From Candidatus Avelusimicrobium intestinale (lineage in GTDB: Bacteria > Elusimicrobiota > Elusimicrobia > Elusimicrobiales > Elusimicrobiaceae), in assembly GCA_902765225.1 (NCBI GenBank), contig CACWYV010000002.1:4697-68696 (forward strand): a DNA stretch of 64,000 nucleotides, written 5' to 3'. Both the position numbers and the translations under genes were made by a program. Positions 51,539 through 60,282 of this stretch are shown here, piece after piece. Below the pieces are notes generated by a model. The model had not been told where the DNA came from. It was given only the letters and a program-made list of their open reading frames with translations, and made no database searches. The first letter of the stretch is position 1, and each line of letters begins with the position of its first letter.

Positions 51539-52219
51539 ATGAAGAAAGTAATGACGATATTGGTAGCCGCTCTGTTTGTGGGCGCCTGCCATTGTGCCAA
51601 ATGCACCAAGGCCCCGAACCGCTCCAACAGCTGCGTGAAACCGGTCTGCACGTGCACGGTAAAAAATCACAAAAAAGTTTGCAAATGCAAACATTGCAAA
51701 CACGGCAACTGCCAAAAACCGGTTGCTAAACCGGCCCCCGCGCCGCAACCGGCCCCGAAACCGGTAGCCCAACCTGCTCCGGCTCCCGCTCCGGCTCCGG
51801 CTGCAGTAGCCCGCATGACGGAAGATAAAGATTTGCACGAAGTCGCCGTTGTTACCAAGAAAGCGGACAACACGGCTATGTTATCATTCAAAGAACCGAT
51901 TAAATTCCGCACCAACAGCGATGAAATGGATGCGGCTTCGCTCAAACAAATCCAACAGACGGCCGACGTCTTGAAGAAATATTCCGATACGCACATCCGC
52001 GTAGAAGGACATACCGATTCCATCGGGGATGCGGCTTACAACAAAGACCTTTCCCAACGCCGCGCCCAGGCCGTTGCGGTCCAATTGATTAAGTTTGGTG
52101 TTGCCACCGATCAAGTGACCGCCGTGGGTTACGGGGAAGACCGCCCGGTAGCCGACAACAAAACGCGCGAAGGCCGTGCTGCTAACCGCCGCGTAGAATT
52201 GGAAGTCACAAACAAATAA
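51539..52219 (+). CDS. OmpA/Pal-type lipoprotein with Cys/Lys-rich N-terminus
   Basis: 226 residues. The signal peptide ends in a lipobox-like FVGAC. An unusual Cys/Lys/His-rich segment (CAKCTKAPNR, CTCTVKNHKKVCKCKHCKHGNC) follows, then a Pro/Ala repeat linker (PAPAPQPAPKPVAQ) and the OmpA-like peptidoglycan-binding domain, with HIRVEGHTDSIGDAAYNKDLSQRR split over 160-185 and GYGEDRPVADN. It should anchor the outer membrane to peptidoglycan. The metal-like Cys cluster is not typical of Pal. AAGGAG precedes the start and a strong terminator follows. Confidence 0.85.
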   Translation: MKKVMTILVAALFVGACHCAKCTKAPNRSNSCVKPVCTCTVKNHKKVCKCKHCKHGNCQKPVAKPAPAPQPAPKPVAQPAPAPAPAPAAVARMTEDKDLHEVAVVTKKADNTAMLSFKEPIKFRTNSDEMDAASLKQIQQTADVLKKYSDTHIRVEGHTDSIGDAAYNKDLSQRRAQAVAVQLIKFGVATDQVTAVGYGEDRPVADNKTREGRAANRRVELEVTNK

Positions 52220-52239
52220 CGAAACTCTTTCGTTTTTGG

Positions 52240-52267
52240 CAGCCCCCGGTAACCCGGGGGCTGTTTT
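52240..52267 (+). terminator. Terminator of the OmpA-like gene
   Basis: CAGCCCCCGG pairs perfectly with CCGGGGGCTG around TAAC, followed by four T. Confidence 0.85.
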
Positions 52268-52333
52268 ATATGAAATAGGGAACCCCGACCTGTTTCGGAT
52301 TTGCTACAATAAAACCAACCCCGGGAGACAACT

Positions 52334-52789
52334 ATGAAAGGATTTTCTTTATTAGAAGTACTGGTCGTACTCATCATTGTAGCCGTGTTAACGGCCATTG
52401 CATTGCCCTACTATCGTAACGCCGTAGAAAGCAGCCGTATGACGGAAGTAGTGATCTTGTGGGGACAACAAAAGAACTGGGCTAACGGATATAATATGTC
52501 CACGGAGCAGGCCCAAAAAGCAACCGAACGCTTACAAAAAGCTCCGTTAAAATACTATACCGGTCAGGTAATCTGCCGGGAAAAAGAAGATGCCACCCAG
52601 CTGTGTTGGGAAGCCGAATTTTCCCAACGCAACGAAGACGCTTCATTGCGCTATAAACTGGTTACCACACATAATTTTTCCCGGTTGGCGTGTATCGGGC
52701 TCAATCACGCGGGTGAAAATTTTTGTGAGTCTCAAAGCCGGCAAGAACCCTACGAAGAAAACGGCGAAAAGATATACGAAATTCGTTGA
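52334..52789 (+). CDS. Type IV pilin-like protein
   Basis: 151 residues. GFSLLEVLVVLIIVAVLTAI with Glu after a short leader (MK) is a prepilin signature. The head is basic, with two Cys pairs (QVICREKE, TQLCWE, RLACIG, NFCES). It is shorter than the other two pilins and lacks the acidic loop of the first. TTTGCTACAAT at about 52304 and GGGAGA precede the start. Confidence 0.85.
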   Translation: MKGFSLLEVLVVLIIVAVLTAIALPYYRNAVESSRMTEVVILWGQQKNWANGYNMSTEQAQKATERLQKAPLKYYTGQVICREKEDATQLCWEAEFSQRNEDASLRYKLVTTHNFSRLACIGLNHAGENFCESQSRQEPYEENGEKIYEIR

Positions 52790-52813
52790 TTCTCTTTTAC
52801 CTATAAATGCAAC

Positions 52814-52843
52814 AACGGCGCAAACCGATTGGTTTGCGCCGTT
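52814..52843. terminator. Hairpin between pilin and GGGtGRT gene
   Basis: AACGGCGCAAACC pairs perfectly with GGTTTGCGCCGTT around GATT. There is no real T run on either side, so its stopping power is uncertain. It lies between convergent genes. Confidence 0.55.
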
Positions 52844-52864
52844 ACTGCAAAAAACAACTGCGTG

Positions 52865-53860
52865 TTATTTGGCTTGGGAAACGGCCACGGCCAATGCTAC
52901 CGTCGCACCGACCATCGGGTTATTCCCCATACCAATTAGACCCATCATTTCCACGTGGGCCGGCACGGAAGAAGAACCCGCAAATTGCGCATCGCTGTGC
53001 ATGCGGCCCATGGTATCGGTCATACCGTAGGAAGCAGGACCGGCCGCCATATTATCCGGATGCAACGTGCGACCTGTACCGCCGCCGGAAGCAACGGAGA
53101 AATATTTTTTACCGTTCTCGGTCGCCCATTTTTTATATGTACCGGCTACCGGATGTTGGAAGCGGGTCGGGTTGGTGGAGTTACCGGTAATGGACACATC
53201 CACCCCTTCGTGGCGCATAATAGCAACGCCTTCGCTGACGTCATCGGCGCCGTAGCATTTTACTTTGGCGCGGTCGCCGTTAGAGAATGCTTTTTCACTC
53301 ACAATTTTCAGTTCGCCCGTTTTGTAGTTATACTCCGTTTCCACGGCGGTAAATCCATTGATGCGGGAAATAATATACGCCGCATCCTTACCGAGTCCGT
53401 TCAAAATAACGCGCAAAGGTTCTTTACGAACTTTGTTCGCCGTGCGGGCAATGCCGATGGCGCCTTCGGCCGCGGCAAAACTTTCATGACCGGCCAAAAA
53501 GCAGAAGCATTTCGTTTCTTCGCGCAGCAGCATCGCACCCAAATTTCCGTGACCGAGACCGACGGCCCTTTGGTCCGCTACCGAGCCGGGAATGCAGAAA
53601 CTCTGCAACCCCACGCCGATTTGTTCGGCCGCTTCGGCTGCTGTTTTGACACCTTTTTTAAATGCGATGGCCGCACCTACGGTGTACGCCCAGACGGCGT
53701 TTTCAAAAGCGATAGGTTGGATTCCCTTTACAATGGCTTCCACATCTACGCCCTTTTGGGTGCAGATTTCCTTGGCTTCTTCTAAGGATTTAATACCGTT
53801 TTCTTTGAGTACGGCGTTAATTTTATCAATTCTTCTTTCGTATCCTTCAAACGTAATCAT
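52865..53860 (-). CDS. GGGtGRT protein
   Basis: 331 residues. The family name comes from the segment SVASGGGTGRTLHPDNMAAG near 255-275, present here in full. The rest is alpha/beta and Gly-rich (GLGHGNLGAMLLREETK, ITGNSTNPTRFQHPVAGTY). The family is found mainly in anaerobes and has no known function. It is paired here, as usual, with an Fe-S scaffold-like protein 17 bases upstream; both probably form one transcript. The start follows GGAG. Confidence 0.85.
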   Translation of the reverse strand: MITFEGYERRIDKINAVLKENGIKSLEEAKEICTQKGVDVEAIVKGIQPIAFENAVWAYTVGAAIAFKKGVKTAAEAAEQIGVGLQSFCIPGSVADQRAVGLGHGNLGAMLLREETKCFCFLAGHESFAAAEGAIGIARTANKVRKEPLRVILNGLGKDAAYIISRINGFTAVETEYNYKTGELKIVSEKAFSNGDRAKVKCYGADDVSEGVAIMRHEGVDVSITGNSTNPTRFQHPVAGTYKKWATENGKKYFSVASGGGTGRTLHPDNMAAGPASYGMTDTMGRMHSDAQFAGSSSVPAHVEMMGLIGMGNNPMVGATVALAVAVSQAK

Positions 53861-53877
53861 ACTGTGTTCTCCTGGGC

Positions 53878-54579
53878 TTATTCTTTGCGCGGGTCAATCA
53901 CTTTAACCGCCTCATCAAAGCGGCCGTACTTGCTGATATTTTTCTCGTACGCCGTTTTGGGATCTTCGCCTTTTTTAATGGCATCCATCATTTTGCCCAA
54001 GTTGACAAACTGGTAGCCGATAATTTCGTCGTTCTTATCCAAACCGATTTTAAGCACATACCCTTCCGCCATTTCCAAGTAGCGGGGACCTTTGGCCTCG
54101 GTGCCGTACATGGTGCCGATTTGGCTGCGGTGACCTTTACCTAAATCTTCCAAGCCCGCACCGATGGCAAGCCCGTCGTCTGAAAAAGCACTCTGCGTGC
54201 GGCCGTAGACAATTTGCAGGAACAGTTCGCGCATGGCAGTATTGATAGCGTCGCAAACGAGGTCGGAATTTAACGCTTCCAAAATCGTTTTACCGGGCAA
54301 AATTTCGGCAGCCATCGCGGCCGAGTGCGTCATGCCCGAACAGCCAAGCGTTTCCACCAGGGCTTCTTTAATGACGCCGTTCTTAACGTTTAAAGAAAGT
54401 TTACACGCACCTTGTTGCGGGGCACACCAACCAATGCCGTGCGTAAAACCGCTGACATCGGAGATTTGTTTGGACTTGACCCACTTTCCTTCTTCGGGAA
54501 TCGGGGCCGGATCGTGCTTAGCGCCTTTGCAAACGCAGCACATCTTTTGTACTTCTGTGGTACATTTTTCGCAGCTCAT
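53878..54579 (-). CDS. IscU/NifU-like iron-sulfur scaffold protein, GGGtGRT partner
   Basis: 233 residues. An N-terminal Cys cluster (MSCEKCTTEVQKMCCVCKG) precedes a NifU-N/IscU-like domain: GACKLSLNVKNGVIKEALVET and LGCSGMTHSAAMAAEILPGKTI (scaffold Cys). A C-terminal extension has YGRTQSAFSDDGLAIGAGLEDLGKGHRSQIG. The usual IscU motif CxxC-type pair is only partly kept. The two-gene unit suggests the GGGtGRT protein receives or uses a metal cluster; that is inference. AGGAG lies upstream. Confidence 0.8.
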   Translation of the reverse strand: MSCEKCTTEVQKMCCVCKGAKHDPAPIPEEGKWVKSKQISDVSGFTHGIGWCAPQQGACKLSLNVKNGVIKEALVETLGCSGMTHSAAMAAEILPGKTILEALNSDLVCDAINTAMRELFLQIVYGRTQSAFSDDGLAIGAGLEDLGKGHRSQIGTMYGTEAKGPRYLEMAEGYVLKIGLDKNDEIIGYQFVNLGKMMDAIKKGEDPKTAYEKNISKYGRFDEAVKVIDPRKE

Positions 54580-54692
54580 GAAAGTCTCCTATCTAAAAAT
54601 AAATATCTTGTATATTTTACCATTTTTAATTAAGGTACAGGCAGGACTTCCCCGCATAAGCCCCGAATCAGGGGAAATTAAAAATCAGGGTG

Positions 54693-54719
54693 TTGACTTT
54701 ATATATTTTTTGCTATACT
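54693..54719 (+). promoter_or_regulatory. Promoter of the 54755 pilin gene
   Basis: -35 TTGACT (54693-54698) and extended -10 TGCTATACT (box 54714-54719) with 15 bases between boxes. It is the clearest sigma-70-type promoter in the window; a leader of about 30 bases with AAGGGAGAA follows. Confidence 0.65.
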
Positions 54720-54754
54720 GTAAGTAGCAGTAATTATTGGATAAGGGAGAAAAT

Positions 54755-55270
54755 ATGAACAAAGGTTTTACATTAATTGAACTCTTAGTTGTAGTTTTAA
54801 TTATCGGCATTTTGACCGCCATTGCTATTCCGCAATACACCACCGCGGTGGAACGTTCCCGTGGAACGGAAGCCCTTACGCTGATGAGTGCTATTACCGG
54901 TGCGGTACAACGCTTTCGGATTCAACGGGACACTTGGCCGACCAACAACGATTTTAACCGGCTGGATATAGAAGTTCCGCTGATTTCCGGCACGACGAAT
55001 CAGTTTGGCGGCACCAACTTTCAAATGACCATGGAAAGTTTGGCGGATGATGGGAACGGTAACGCCCGGTTTTTAGTACGTGCGGCCCGCCGGGTGAACA
55101 ACAGCCAGTATTTTTTAAAAACCATCGTCACCGAACAAACCAACGGTACTTTCTCCACGACGCGTTGCTGCACGGCAACACAGACCGGAGATACGTGTAC
55201 TCCTCCGACGGATGCCAAGGCTATGAAGTATTGTTCGGCCATTTCCAACGGGACTCCGGCAAGTTTCTAA
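54755..55270 (+). CDS. Type IV pilin-like protein
   Basis: The start is ATG 54755 (MNKGFTLIELLVVVLII), behind AAGGGAGAA; 171 residues. The sequence through GILTAIAIPQYTTAVERSRG is almost the consensus of Elusimicrobium pilins. The head has a Cys set CCTATQTGDTCT / YCSAI near the C-terminus. It is similar in layout to the 36315 protein (same ERSRATEA/ERSRGTEA turn). A strong terminator follows, then the prophage begins. Confidence 0.9.
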   Translation: MNKGFTLIELLVVVLIIGILTAIAIPQYTTAVERSRGTEALTLMSAITGAVQRFRIQRDTWPTNNDFNRLDIEVPLISGTTNQFGGTNFQMTMESLADDGNGNARFLVRAARRVNNSQYFLKTIVTEQTNGTFSTTRCCTATQTGDTCTPPTDAKAMKYCSAISNGTPASF

Positions 55271-55291
55271 CTACTGTTTTAATGACAACCT

Positions 55292-55322
55292 AAAAAACCC
55301 CCGGAAAAACCGGGGGTTTTTT
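55292..55322. terminator. Terminator between pilin gene and prophage lysis end
   Basis: CCCCCGG pairs with CCGGGGG around AAAAA, flanked by A-run and T-run on opposite sides, so it works in both directions. It marks the boundary between core genome and prophage transcription. Confidence 0.85.
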
Positions 55323-55527
55323 ATGGAAGTTTTAGACGGCCGCAAGCGGCTTCAAAGGCCAATACGGCACGAATATTTCGGTCATTTACATAGCCCCACC
55401 CGTCATCTCTAGTATCAAAACGAATGAGGCATAACGCCTGTGTAGCATTAATCGGTTTTGTGGCGCAAGCAGTTGCGCACAACATTATCGGGTAAGCGAT
55501 CCACCTTATTAATGACTTGTTGGACAC
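55321..55527 (-). CDS. Rz1-like outer-membrane spanin, GTG start inside the i-spanin gene
   Basis: A GTG at 55527 lies seven bases after AGGAGG. The 68-residue product starts VSNKSLIRWIAYPIMLCATAC, a lipoprotein signal ending in a lipobox-like ATAC, then a short polar tail. It overlaps the i-spanin gene in another frame by 80 bases, the classic nested Rz/Rz1 layout. The longer ATG-started frame has no matching ribosome-binding site. Confidence 0.6.
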   Translation of the reverse strand: MSNKSLIRWIAYPIMLCATACATKPINATQALCLIRFDTRDDGWGYVNDRNIRAVLAFEAACGRLKLP

Positions 55528-55654
55528 GGGCGGCCTCCTGCGCTTCTTTTTTGAGGGCTTGCAAGCGGGCGGCTTTCTGTCCGTCCTGACGCGCCCACCA
55601 AAGTGCCGCACCCAGCAAGATACAACCCATAATCAAACCACACAGCGGCCACAT
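55448..55654 (-). CDS. Rz-like inner-membrane spanin
   Basis: 68 residues. One N-terminal membrane helix (CGLIMGCILLGAALWWA) and a charged, coiled-coil tail (ALKKEAQEAARVQQVINKVDRLPD). With the lipoprotein encoded in the overlapping frame it would bridge the periplasm and fuse the membranes in the last step of lysis. It overlaps the holin-like gene by one base. Confidence 0.6.
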   Translation of the reverse strand: MWPLCGLIMGCILLGAALWWARQDGQKAARLQALKKEAQEAARVQQVINKVDRLPDNVVRNCLRHKTD

Positions 55655-55854
55655 TACTCCTCCTTTTTACCGACAAATGACCCGTCAGCATTACACAGCG
55701 ACAGGGCCGATAACACCCGAATCACTTGTCTTAAGACTGTATCATCCGCCGGCGTAGGTGTTAATTTTACAATCAACGTTGCCAACGCAACTGCCGCGCC
55801 GAGGGCTTGTAACAGTTCGGCTCCGTGTCCGGTAATCCAATCTATTGTGTTCAT
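55654..55854 (-). CDS. Holin-like small membrane protein
   Basis: 66 residues with one hydrophobic helix (LLQALGAAVALATLIVKLT) and a charged C-terminus (VGKKEE). Size and position, between endolysin and spanins, fit a small holin or antiholin. It overlaps the endolysin stop by four bases. Confidence 0.5.
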   Translation of the reverse strand: MNTIDWITGHGAELLQALGAAVALATLIVKLTPTPADDTVLRQVIRVLSALSLCNADGSFVGKKEE

Positions 55855-56246
55855 TTCGTTTCCTCCTGTATTTCAATATGTGGCCAATCTCGTAATCCGG
55901 CCCAGTATCCCCCGTAAATAAATCGGCTGGAGATTTTTCTTTTTAAACGCAAGTATTCCGCTAACGCATCAAAACGAAAAATCATTTCTTGAAAGCGGCG
56001 GATATCTTGCCAATCTAGCGGATAGGGGGCAATATCTATCGCCCGGGAAGGTTGTTGATTATGCGCACTGTGAGGCCAGTGTAACCGGCTGGCCCCGCGC
56101 GCACAAGCAGCTTCTTGGGCGGCCTGTGCGCGAAATCCTTCCAAGACAGTAAAATCATACTGCTTAATCAAGGCCCGGCAGACAATTTGCAAATCCGGGT
56201 GACACGTGGCTAGTTTGAGTTGGCTTTGCTGGCTAAATTTTGGCAT
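55851..56246 (-). CDS. Phage endolysin, M15-type peptidase
   Basis: 131 residues, no signal peptide. The M15/VanY-like D-Ala-D-Ala or L-Ala-D-Glu peptidase pattern is visible: FTVLEGFRAQAAQEAACARG, then SRLHWPHSAHNQQPSRAIDIAPYP (His..Asp zinc site) near 56-79 and RDWPHIEI (third His) near the end. It would cut peptide cross-links in the cell wall. GGAGGGAG precedes the start, which lies inside the upstream gene. Confidence 0.85.
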   Translation of the reverse strand: MPKFSQQSQLKLATCHPDLQIVCRALIKQYDFTVLEGFRAQAAQEAACARGASRLHWPHSAHNQQPSRAIDIAPYPLDWQDIRRFQEMIFRFDALAEYLRLKRKISSRFIYGGYWAGLRDWPHIEIQEETK

Positions 56247-56422
56247 AACCGAACGACTCCCTCCAACTTAAATACACGCTCTTGTAAGTGATTATACTTG
56301 TCCTGTTTTTGCTCCAACCGGGCAATATCCTTACGAATGGCCTTAAGTTCGCCATAGATAACACCGCACGCAAACACAATTCCTCCCACTTTCCAAAAGA
56401 GGCCGAGTTCTTCGCCTGTCAT
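56210..56422 (-). CDS. Small membrane/coiled-coil phage protein
   Basis: 70 residues. A hydrophobic N-terminal helix (LFWKVGGIVFACGVIYGEL) is followed by a coiled coil (IARLEQKQDKYNHLQERVFKLEGVV). XhlA-like lysis accessory proteins have this form in the opposite order. It overlaps the 56419 gene by ATGA and the endolysin by 37 bases. Confidence 0.5.
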   Translation of the reverse strand: MTGEELGLFWKVGGIVFACGVIYGELKAIRKDIARLEQKQDKYNHLQERVFKLEGVVRLCQNLASKANSN

Positions 56423-56757
56423 TGCCGTAACTCCGTTGCCAAAGTTTCAATCTCTTGGACCTTGCCCTGTACGTAGGAACTTACGGCAATCTGCCCGGCG
56501 GTAATTGTTTCCCGCAACGGTCTTGTAAGCCCCGTTTCTGCCTCTAATGCGGCTACTTGGGCCTCCACTTCCTGTTTGTGTTTAGCGGCCATATATTCTT
56601 CCGTATCGGCCCACTGGCAATTCTCAATAGGGCGCTCGCTTTCTTGCACCGTTAAACCTTCGTACTGCGGCATAAACCGTAGCGTATTTTCTAATTTATT
56701 GCGGTCGGTATCGTGCAACAGAATCTGTCCATTTTGTTCAATATAATAGGTGGTCAT
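56419..56757 (-). CDS. Phage protein after the tail fibre, possible fibre chaperone
   Basis: 112 residues. The start YYIEQNGQILLHDTDRNKLENTL is followed by an Ala/Glu-rich helical part (EVEAQVAALEAETGL). Its position directly after the tail fibre suggests a fibre-assembly protein. I do not recognise a precise family. Confidence 0.5.
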   Translation of the reverse strand: MTTYYIEQNGQILLHDTDRNKLENTLRFMPQYEGLTVQESERPIENCQWADTEEYMAAKHKQEVEAQVAALEAETGLTRPLRETITAGQIAVSSYVQGKVQEIETLATELRQ

Positions 56758-56771
56758 CTTTTACGCTCCTT

Positions 56772-58550
56772 TTAATTTGCTGGTGCACTCCCATTCGTGT
56801 AAATAAATCTAAAATAGTACACTTTATTGGTCGGCACGTTATAGGCGGCATAGAATTTTTGTCCCGCGTTCACTTGAATAGAGGCAGTCAGCACATAAGT
56901 AGAATTTCCTGTTTGTCTATCTTCTACCAAAGTGTTTACCAAATCATTTTGTAAACCGGAATTTTCGTCTTTCAATGTACCTAAACATAAAAATTGCGTT
57001 CCGGTCGTGTTTGACGCGAAAACCACATACCCATCCGCCGGGGCCGTATATACGCTATTGCTGGCAGAAAGTGTTAAATCTATGTATTTTTTGCTCGGCA
57101 GCCCCCAGGAAGAAACCATTTGTTTTTCATTGTAATCTAACACCCGCATTACGGTATGTGGATAAAATGTTGTAATCTTGCCGTTAGAATCGCGGAAAGT
57201 TTCAATCACTAAACAGGAGTTACTGGCAAGCACACTGCTGTCATTCTGCACGCGGTACATTTTGTTTTCTACCGGCTTATACCAAAGTGTTCCCGTCGTG
57301 GTCGGTTTGTCATTTTGGCTTGCGTAGTATTGGGAAACCACCATCGCCGAGTTAGTAATACTGTACACTTCGTTATGGTTGTTATATCCGGCATTGGTAG
57401 TCAATACGGAAGTCGTTTCAAATGGCGTATTATTCAAAGAGCCGTCGGCATTATACCCGTTGGGAATATATCCTTTTACACCCGGTAAAACGAACACCGT
57501 AGAGCCGATATAGCCAAAACCTTGGAACACATTCACAATTTGCGTCATACTGCTACCGGCAGATATACACACACAGAAAGGCAGCGAATAACCACTTTGC
57601 CACGTAGAACCGTTATCATTTGTCAGCTTTACGGAGTTGTTCGTCGTATCGTACCACGCCATATATTGCGAACCCGAAGGAGCCGTACTACCGGAATAAC
57701 AATTTTCCGAATTGAGAAGACTTATCGTAGCGTTGCCGGGTAAGTAAAACACCATACCCGTTTGGCCGGATGTTTCCGTGATGGAAATATCTTCCGAAGT
57801 AGTAACCGCCTCAAACACCCCTGCCCCGTTGGGAACATATAATTTACTCCCCCCTTTCAACGTAAGTGTTCCACCGGACAACGTCACCTTTACATCCTGT
57901 GGGATATACGATAAACAAGTAGTAACGTTGTTAGACCAATTGGCCAGATTTTTACCCGAAGCACTTAAATTATCAAGTGACGCGTTGGCTTTGTCAGGCA
58001 GATCCACCGGGAAAGCGGCCGCGGCCTCTGCCGCTGCTTGTGCACTGGCCGCGGCACTTTGCGCTGCCGTTACCGCTTGGCTGGAAGCTTCAACCGCTCC
58101 TTGTTTGGCCGACGTGATATCGCTTAAAAATGCTTCCGTATCCGTACCCGTAACCGGGGACGAAACCGGATATTTCACACAACGGTCTATTTGTTCGGCC
58201 AATTCCTGAACGACAAGGGTCAGTTTATCGTAACCGTCTTCCAATACTTCTGCGTCCAATTCCCCTTGCCGCAGTAAATCAATCTGCTGTGTCAGCGGTG
58301 TGCGACGAAGTAGGGTAATACTCCACCCCGTTGCCAATGGCTCCCGGCCACTGGATAGCGTCGGATAAGTCAACGTATCGGCGGTGGCATTTAACTCAAA
58401 ATCCGCCGCGACTTCCGTTTCTTCCCCCGAGGGAGAGGTTATAAATACGTGGATATCTTCGGCACATGCCACCGGAAAGTCCACTGCCCAGGTACGGTTC
58501 AGTCCGTTCCCGGCGTAAATACGTTTCGTCAGTTGAGTTGAAACTGTCAT
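56772..58550 (-). CDS. T7-type tail fibre protein
   Basis: 592 residues. The first about 140 residues (TKRIYAGNGLNRTWAVDFPV, LRRTPLTQQIDLLRQG, DKLTLVVQELAEQIDR) match the phage T7 gp17 N-terminal attachment domain. An Ala-rich coiled coil (AASAQAAAEAAAA) near 165 and a long Gly/Ser/Thr/Asn-rich beta part (about 200-590) follow. It binds the host surface; the tip is probably specific to the host and the phage lineage. Confidence 0.8.
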   Translation of the reverse strand: MTVSTQLTKRIYAGNGLNRTWAVDFPVACAEDIHVFITSPSGEETEVAADFELNATADTLTYPTLSSGREPLATGWSITLLRRTPLTQQIDLLRQGELDAEVLEDGYDKLTLVVQELAEQIDRCVKYPVSSPVTGTDTEAFLSDITSAKQGAVEASSQAVTAAQSAAASAQAAAEAAAAFPVDLPDKANASLDNLSASGKNLANWSNNVTTCLSYIPQDVKVTLSGGTLTLKGGSKLYVPNGAGVFEAVTTSEDISITETSGQTGMVFYLPGNATISLLNSENCYSGSTAPSGSQYMAWYDTTNNSVKLTNDNGSTWQSGYSLPFCVCISAGSSMTQIVNVFQGFGYIGSTVFVLPGVKGYIPNGYNADGSLNNTPFETTSVLTTNAGYNNHNEVYSITNSAMVVSQYYASQNDKPTTTGTLWYKPVENKMYRVQNDSSVLASNSCLVIETFRDSNGKITTFYPHTVMRVLDYNEKQMVSSWGLPSKKYIDLTLSASNSVYTAPADGYVVFASNTTGTQFLCLGTLKDENSGLQNDLVNTLVEDRQTGNSTYVLTASIQVNAGQKFYAAYNVPTNKVYYFRFIYTNGSAPAN

Positions 58551-58559
58551 AATTTTCTC

Positions 58560-59786
58560 CTAGCAAGTTAATAAAGTTTTGATTTTTTGCCAAATATGTA
58601 TCTGCTCCTGCTCCTCTTTTCCCTTTAAAACAGCATACGATACTTGAAAAACATCCTTCTCGGCAAATCCTTGTTGGTGCATCCAACGACCGATACCCCG
58701 CAATAACCATTCCTCGCCCGAAATATCTTGTCCGCTTTGGCGGCGGTATTGAACCGCTTGCAGACGCAAATAATCCCGCGCACTGCAACGCCCTTGGGCA
58801 AATGCTTCCGGAACCTGGGCGGAAACATTCAAATAGTTTTTGACAAACCACACTTGTTGGGCCGGTGTAGCCGGTTGGGTAAGTCTCTCTACGGCCCGGT
58901 GCAATAACGCAAGTTCATCCCCATCAAATACACGTTGTGTATATAACACCTGTTCTGCTTGATCTGCTTGCGCTTGCGCCAAACGGTTGCACACTTCGGC
59001 CTTGTTTGCCGCCGTTTTACGGTTCTGTTCAGCGGCCAACTGACCGATTTGCGCCTGCACTTGTTCCCGTAGTTCTTCATCGGGTTCATCCAGGTGTTCT
59101 AACGCATACGCACGGGCTTGATTGGCATCCGGCATCTGTTGGAGTGCTTGTTGCCAAATCCGGCGTGCCTGGCTATGGGCAAAAACCGAACGAGCCTGCC
59201 GGGCATAGGCTGCCCGGCTTTCGGCAGGAAGCACTTTTTTTTGTTGGGCCAAAACCTCTTGGGCCGTTTGCCAATCTCCCCGCGATAACGTTTGCGACAA
59301 ATGTTTTTCTACGGTTTCTTGCTGTAAGTGCGCGGCCTGTTGTGCGGCCTGCTGCGACGAGAAACCCATTTGTTCTAGCCGGGTTTGGTAGGCCGGAATT
59401 TGCAGGGATAAATACGTTTTTAAAGAAATACTGTCCGGTAAAACAGCCCCTACTTGGCTCACCCAGGCAGCTTCCTGTTGCACCCGGTCACGTTGTTGAT
59501 CTTGCAAGGCCGCGTTCTCTTCATATTGCGTTGCACGACGCAAAGCCGCGTAATCCCATCCGGCCGGTGTATCGGTCAGATCCGCCGTCCCATGCGAGAC
59601 GGCAAAACGATCCAGAAAATCAGTAGATACACTTCCTTGACGCAACACCTCTTGCCGCACGGCCGTCGCCAGTTCCCAACGAACCGATTCTGCCGGGTGC
59701 GCATGAGCCGGAGCAGGCGAAACAGATTTTACGGGCTTGTCTCCATACATCTCTTCCGAAAGCCGGGTAACAGGTACCATTGGCAT
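58560..59786 (-). CDS. Internal virion protein, large (gp15-like)
   Basis: 408 residues, strongly helical and Gln/Ala-rich (AQQAAHLQQETVEKHL, LAAEQNRKTAANKAEV), with no membrane segment. By order between a gp14-like gene and the fibre it corresponds to T7 gp15, an ejected core protein; it is shorter than gp15 (747). No lytic-transglycosylase gp16 homologue follows, so the core may be simplified. Confidence 0.55.
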   Translation of the reverse strand: MPMVPVTRLSEEMYGDKPVKSVSPAPAHAHPAESVRWELATAVRQEVLRQGSVSTDFLDRFAVSHGTADLTDTPAGWDYAALRRATQYEENAALQDQQRDRVQQEAAWVSQVGAVLPDSISLKTYLSLQIPAYQTRLEQMGFSSQQAAQQAAHLQQETVEKHLSQTLSRGDWQTAQEVLAQQKKVLPAESRAAYARQARSVFAHSQARRIWQQALQQMPDANQARAYALEHLDEPDEELREQVQAQIGQLAAEQNRKTAANKAEVCNRLAQAQADQAEQVLYTQRVFDGDELALLHRAVERLTQPATPAQQVWFVKNYLNVSAQVPEAFAQGRCSARDYLRLQAVQYRRQSGQDISGEEWLLRGIGRWMHQQGFAEKDVFQVSYAVLKGKEEQEQIHIWQKIKTLLTC

Positions 59787-59788
59787 AG

Positions 59789-60280
59789 TTAACGTCCTCC
59801 TAATAAACTAAAAAAAGATGTTCCCAATTTCCAGCGCGACGGACTATGTTGGGCCGCCCGGCGGTTTGCGGTTGCCAATTCTTTGAGCGAACGAATTTTA
59901 TCAGCGGCTTGGAGCGTGTTTTCGTACACGTCTTGCCGTAAACGGTTGGACAGAGTCTGCTCTTCCACCAATACCGCAAACCGGTTGTTACGCAAGAGCT
60001 GTTGGACCGTAGCCGAATCTCCGCGTAAACCGGACGCCGCCCATTGAACTTGCCGGTTTCCCGTTTCCCGACGGTATGCTTGATATAAGGCACGCATTTT
60101 TTCCGCCGCCGACTGCAGTAAATAACCCTGTTGGCGCTCGGCCTCGGCCGCCGTGAGTGCGGCTTGGTATTCTTGTTCAGCAGCCTGTGCGCGATAAGCG
60201 GTCCGGGCTGTTTTTTGCGTTTTGATTTCTTGAAGCGAAGAGGATAAATCCTTCCCCGCTGTTTCTACTACTCCTCCCAT
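59789..60280 (-). CDS. Internal virion protein (gp14-like)
   Basis: 163 residues, mostly helical, with ALTAAEAERQQGYLLQSAAEKM and SSLQEIKTQKTARTAYRAQAAEQ repeated heptads and a short hydrophobic C-terminus (LGTSFFSLLGG). These features and its place before gp15-like match T7 gp14-type ejection proteins. Two bases separate it from each neighbour. Confidence 0.55.
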   Translation of the reverse strand: MGGVVETAGKDLSSSLQEIKTQKTARTAYRAQAAEQEYQAALTAAEAERQQGYLLQSAAEKMRALYQAYRRETGNRQVQWAASGLRGDSATVQQLLRNNRFAVLVEEQTLSNRLRQDVYENTLQAADKIRSLKELATANRRAAQHSPSRWKLGTSFFSLLGGR

Positions 60281-60282
60281 GA

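Noticed and set aside
55528-55611. Longer ATG-started version of the Rz1-like gene (from 55611)
   Set aside because: It adds a basic, Pro-rich stretch before the lipoprotein signal and lacks a ribosome-binding site, while GTG 55527 has a perfect AGGAGG.
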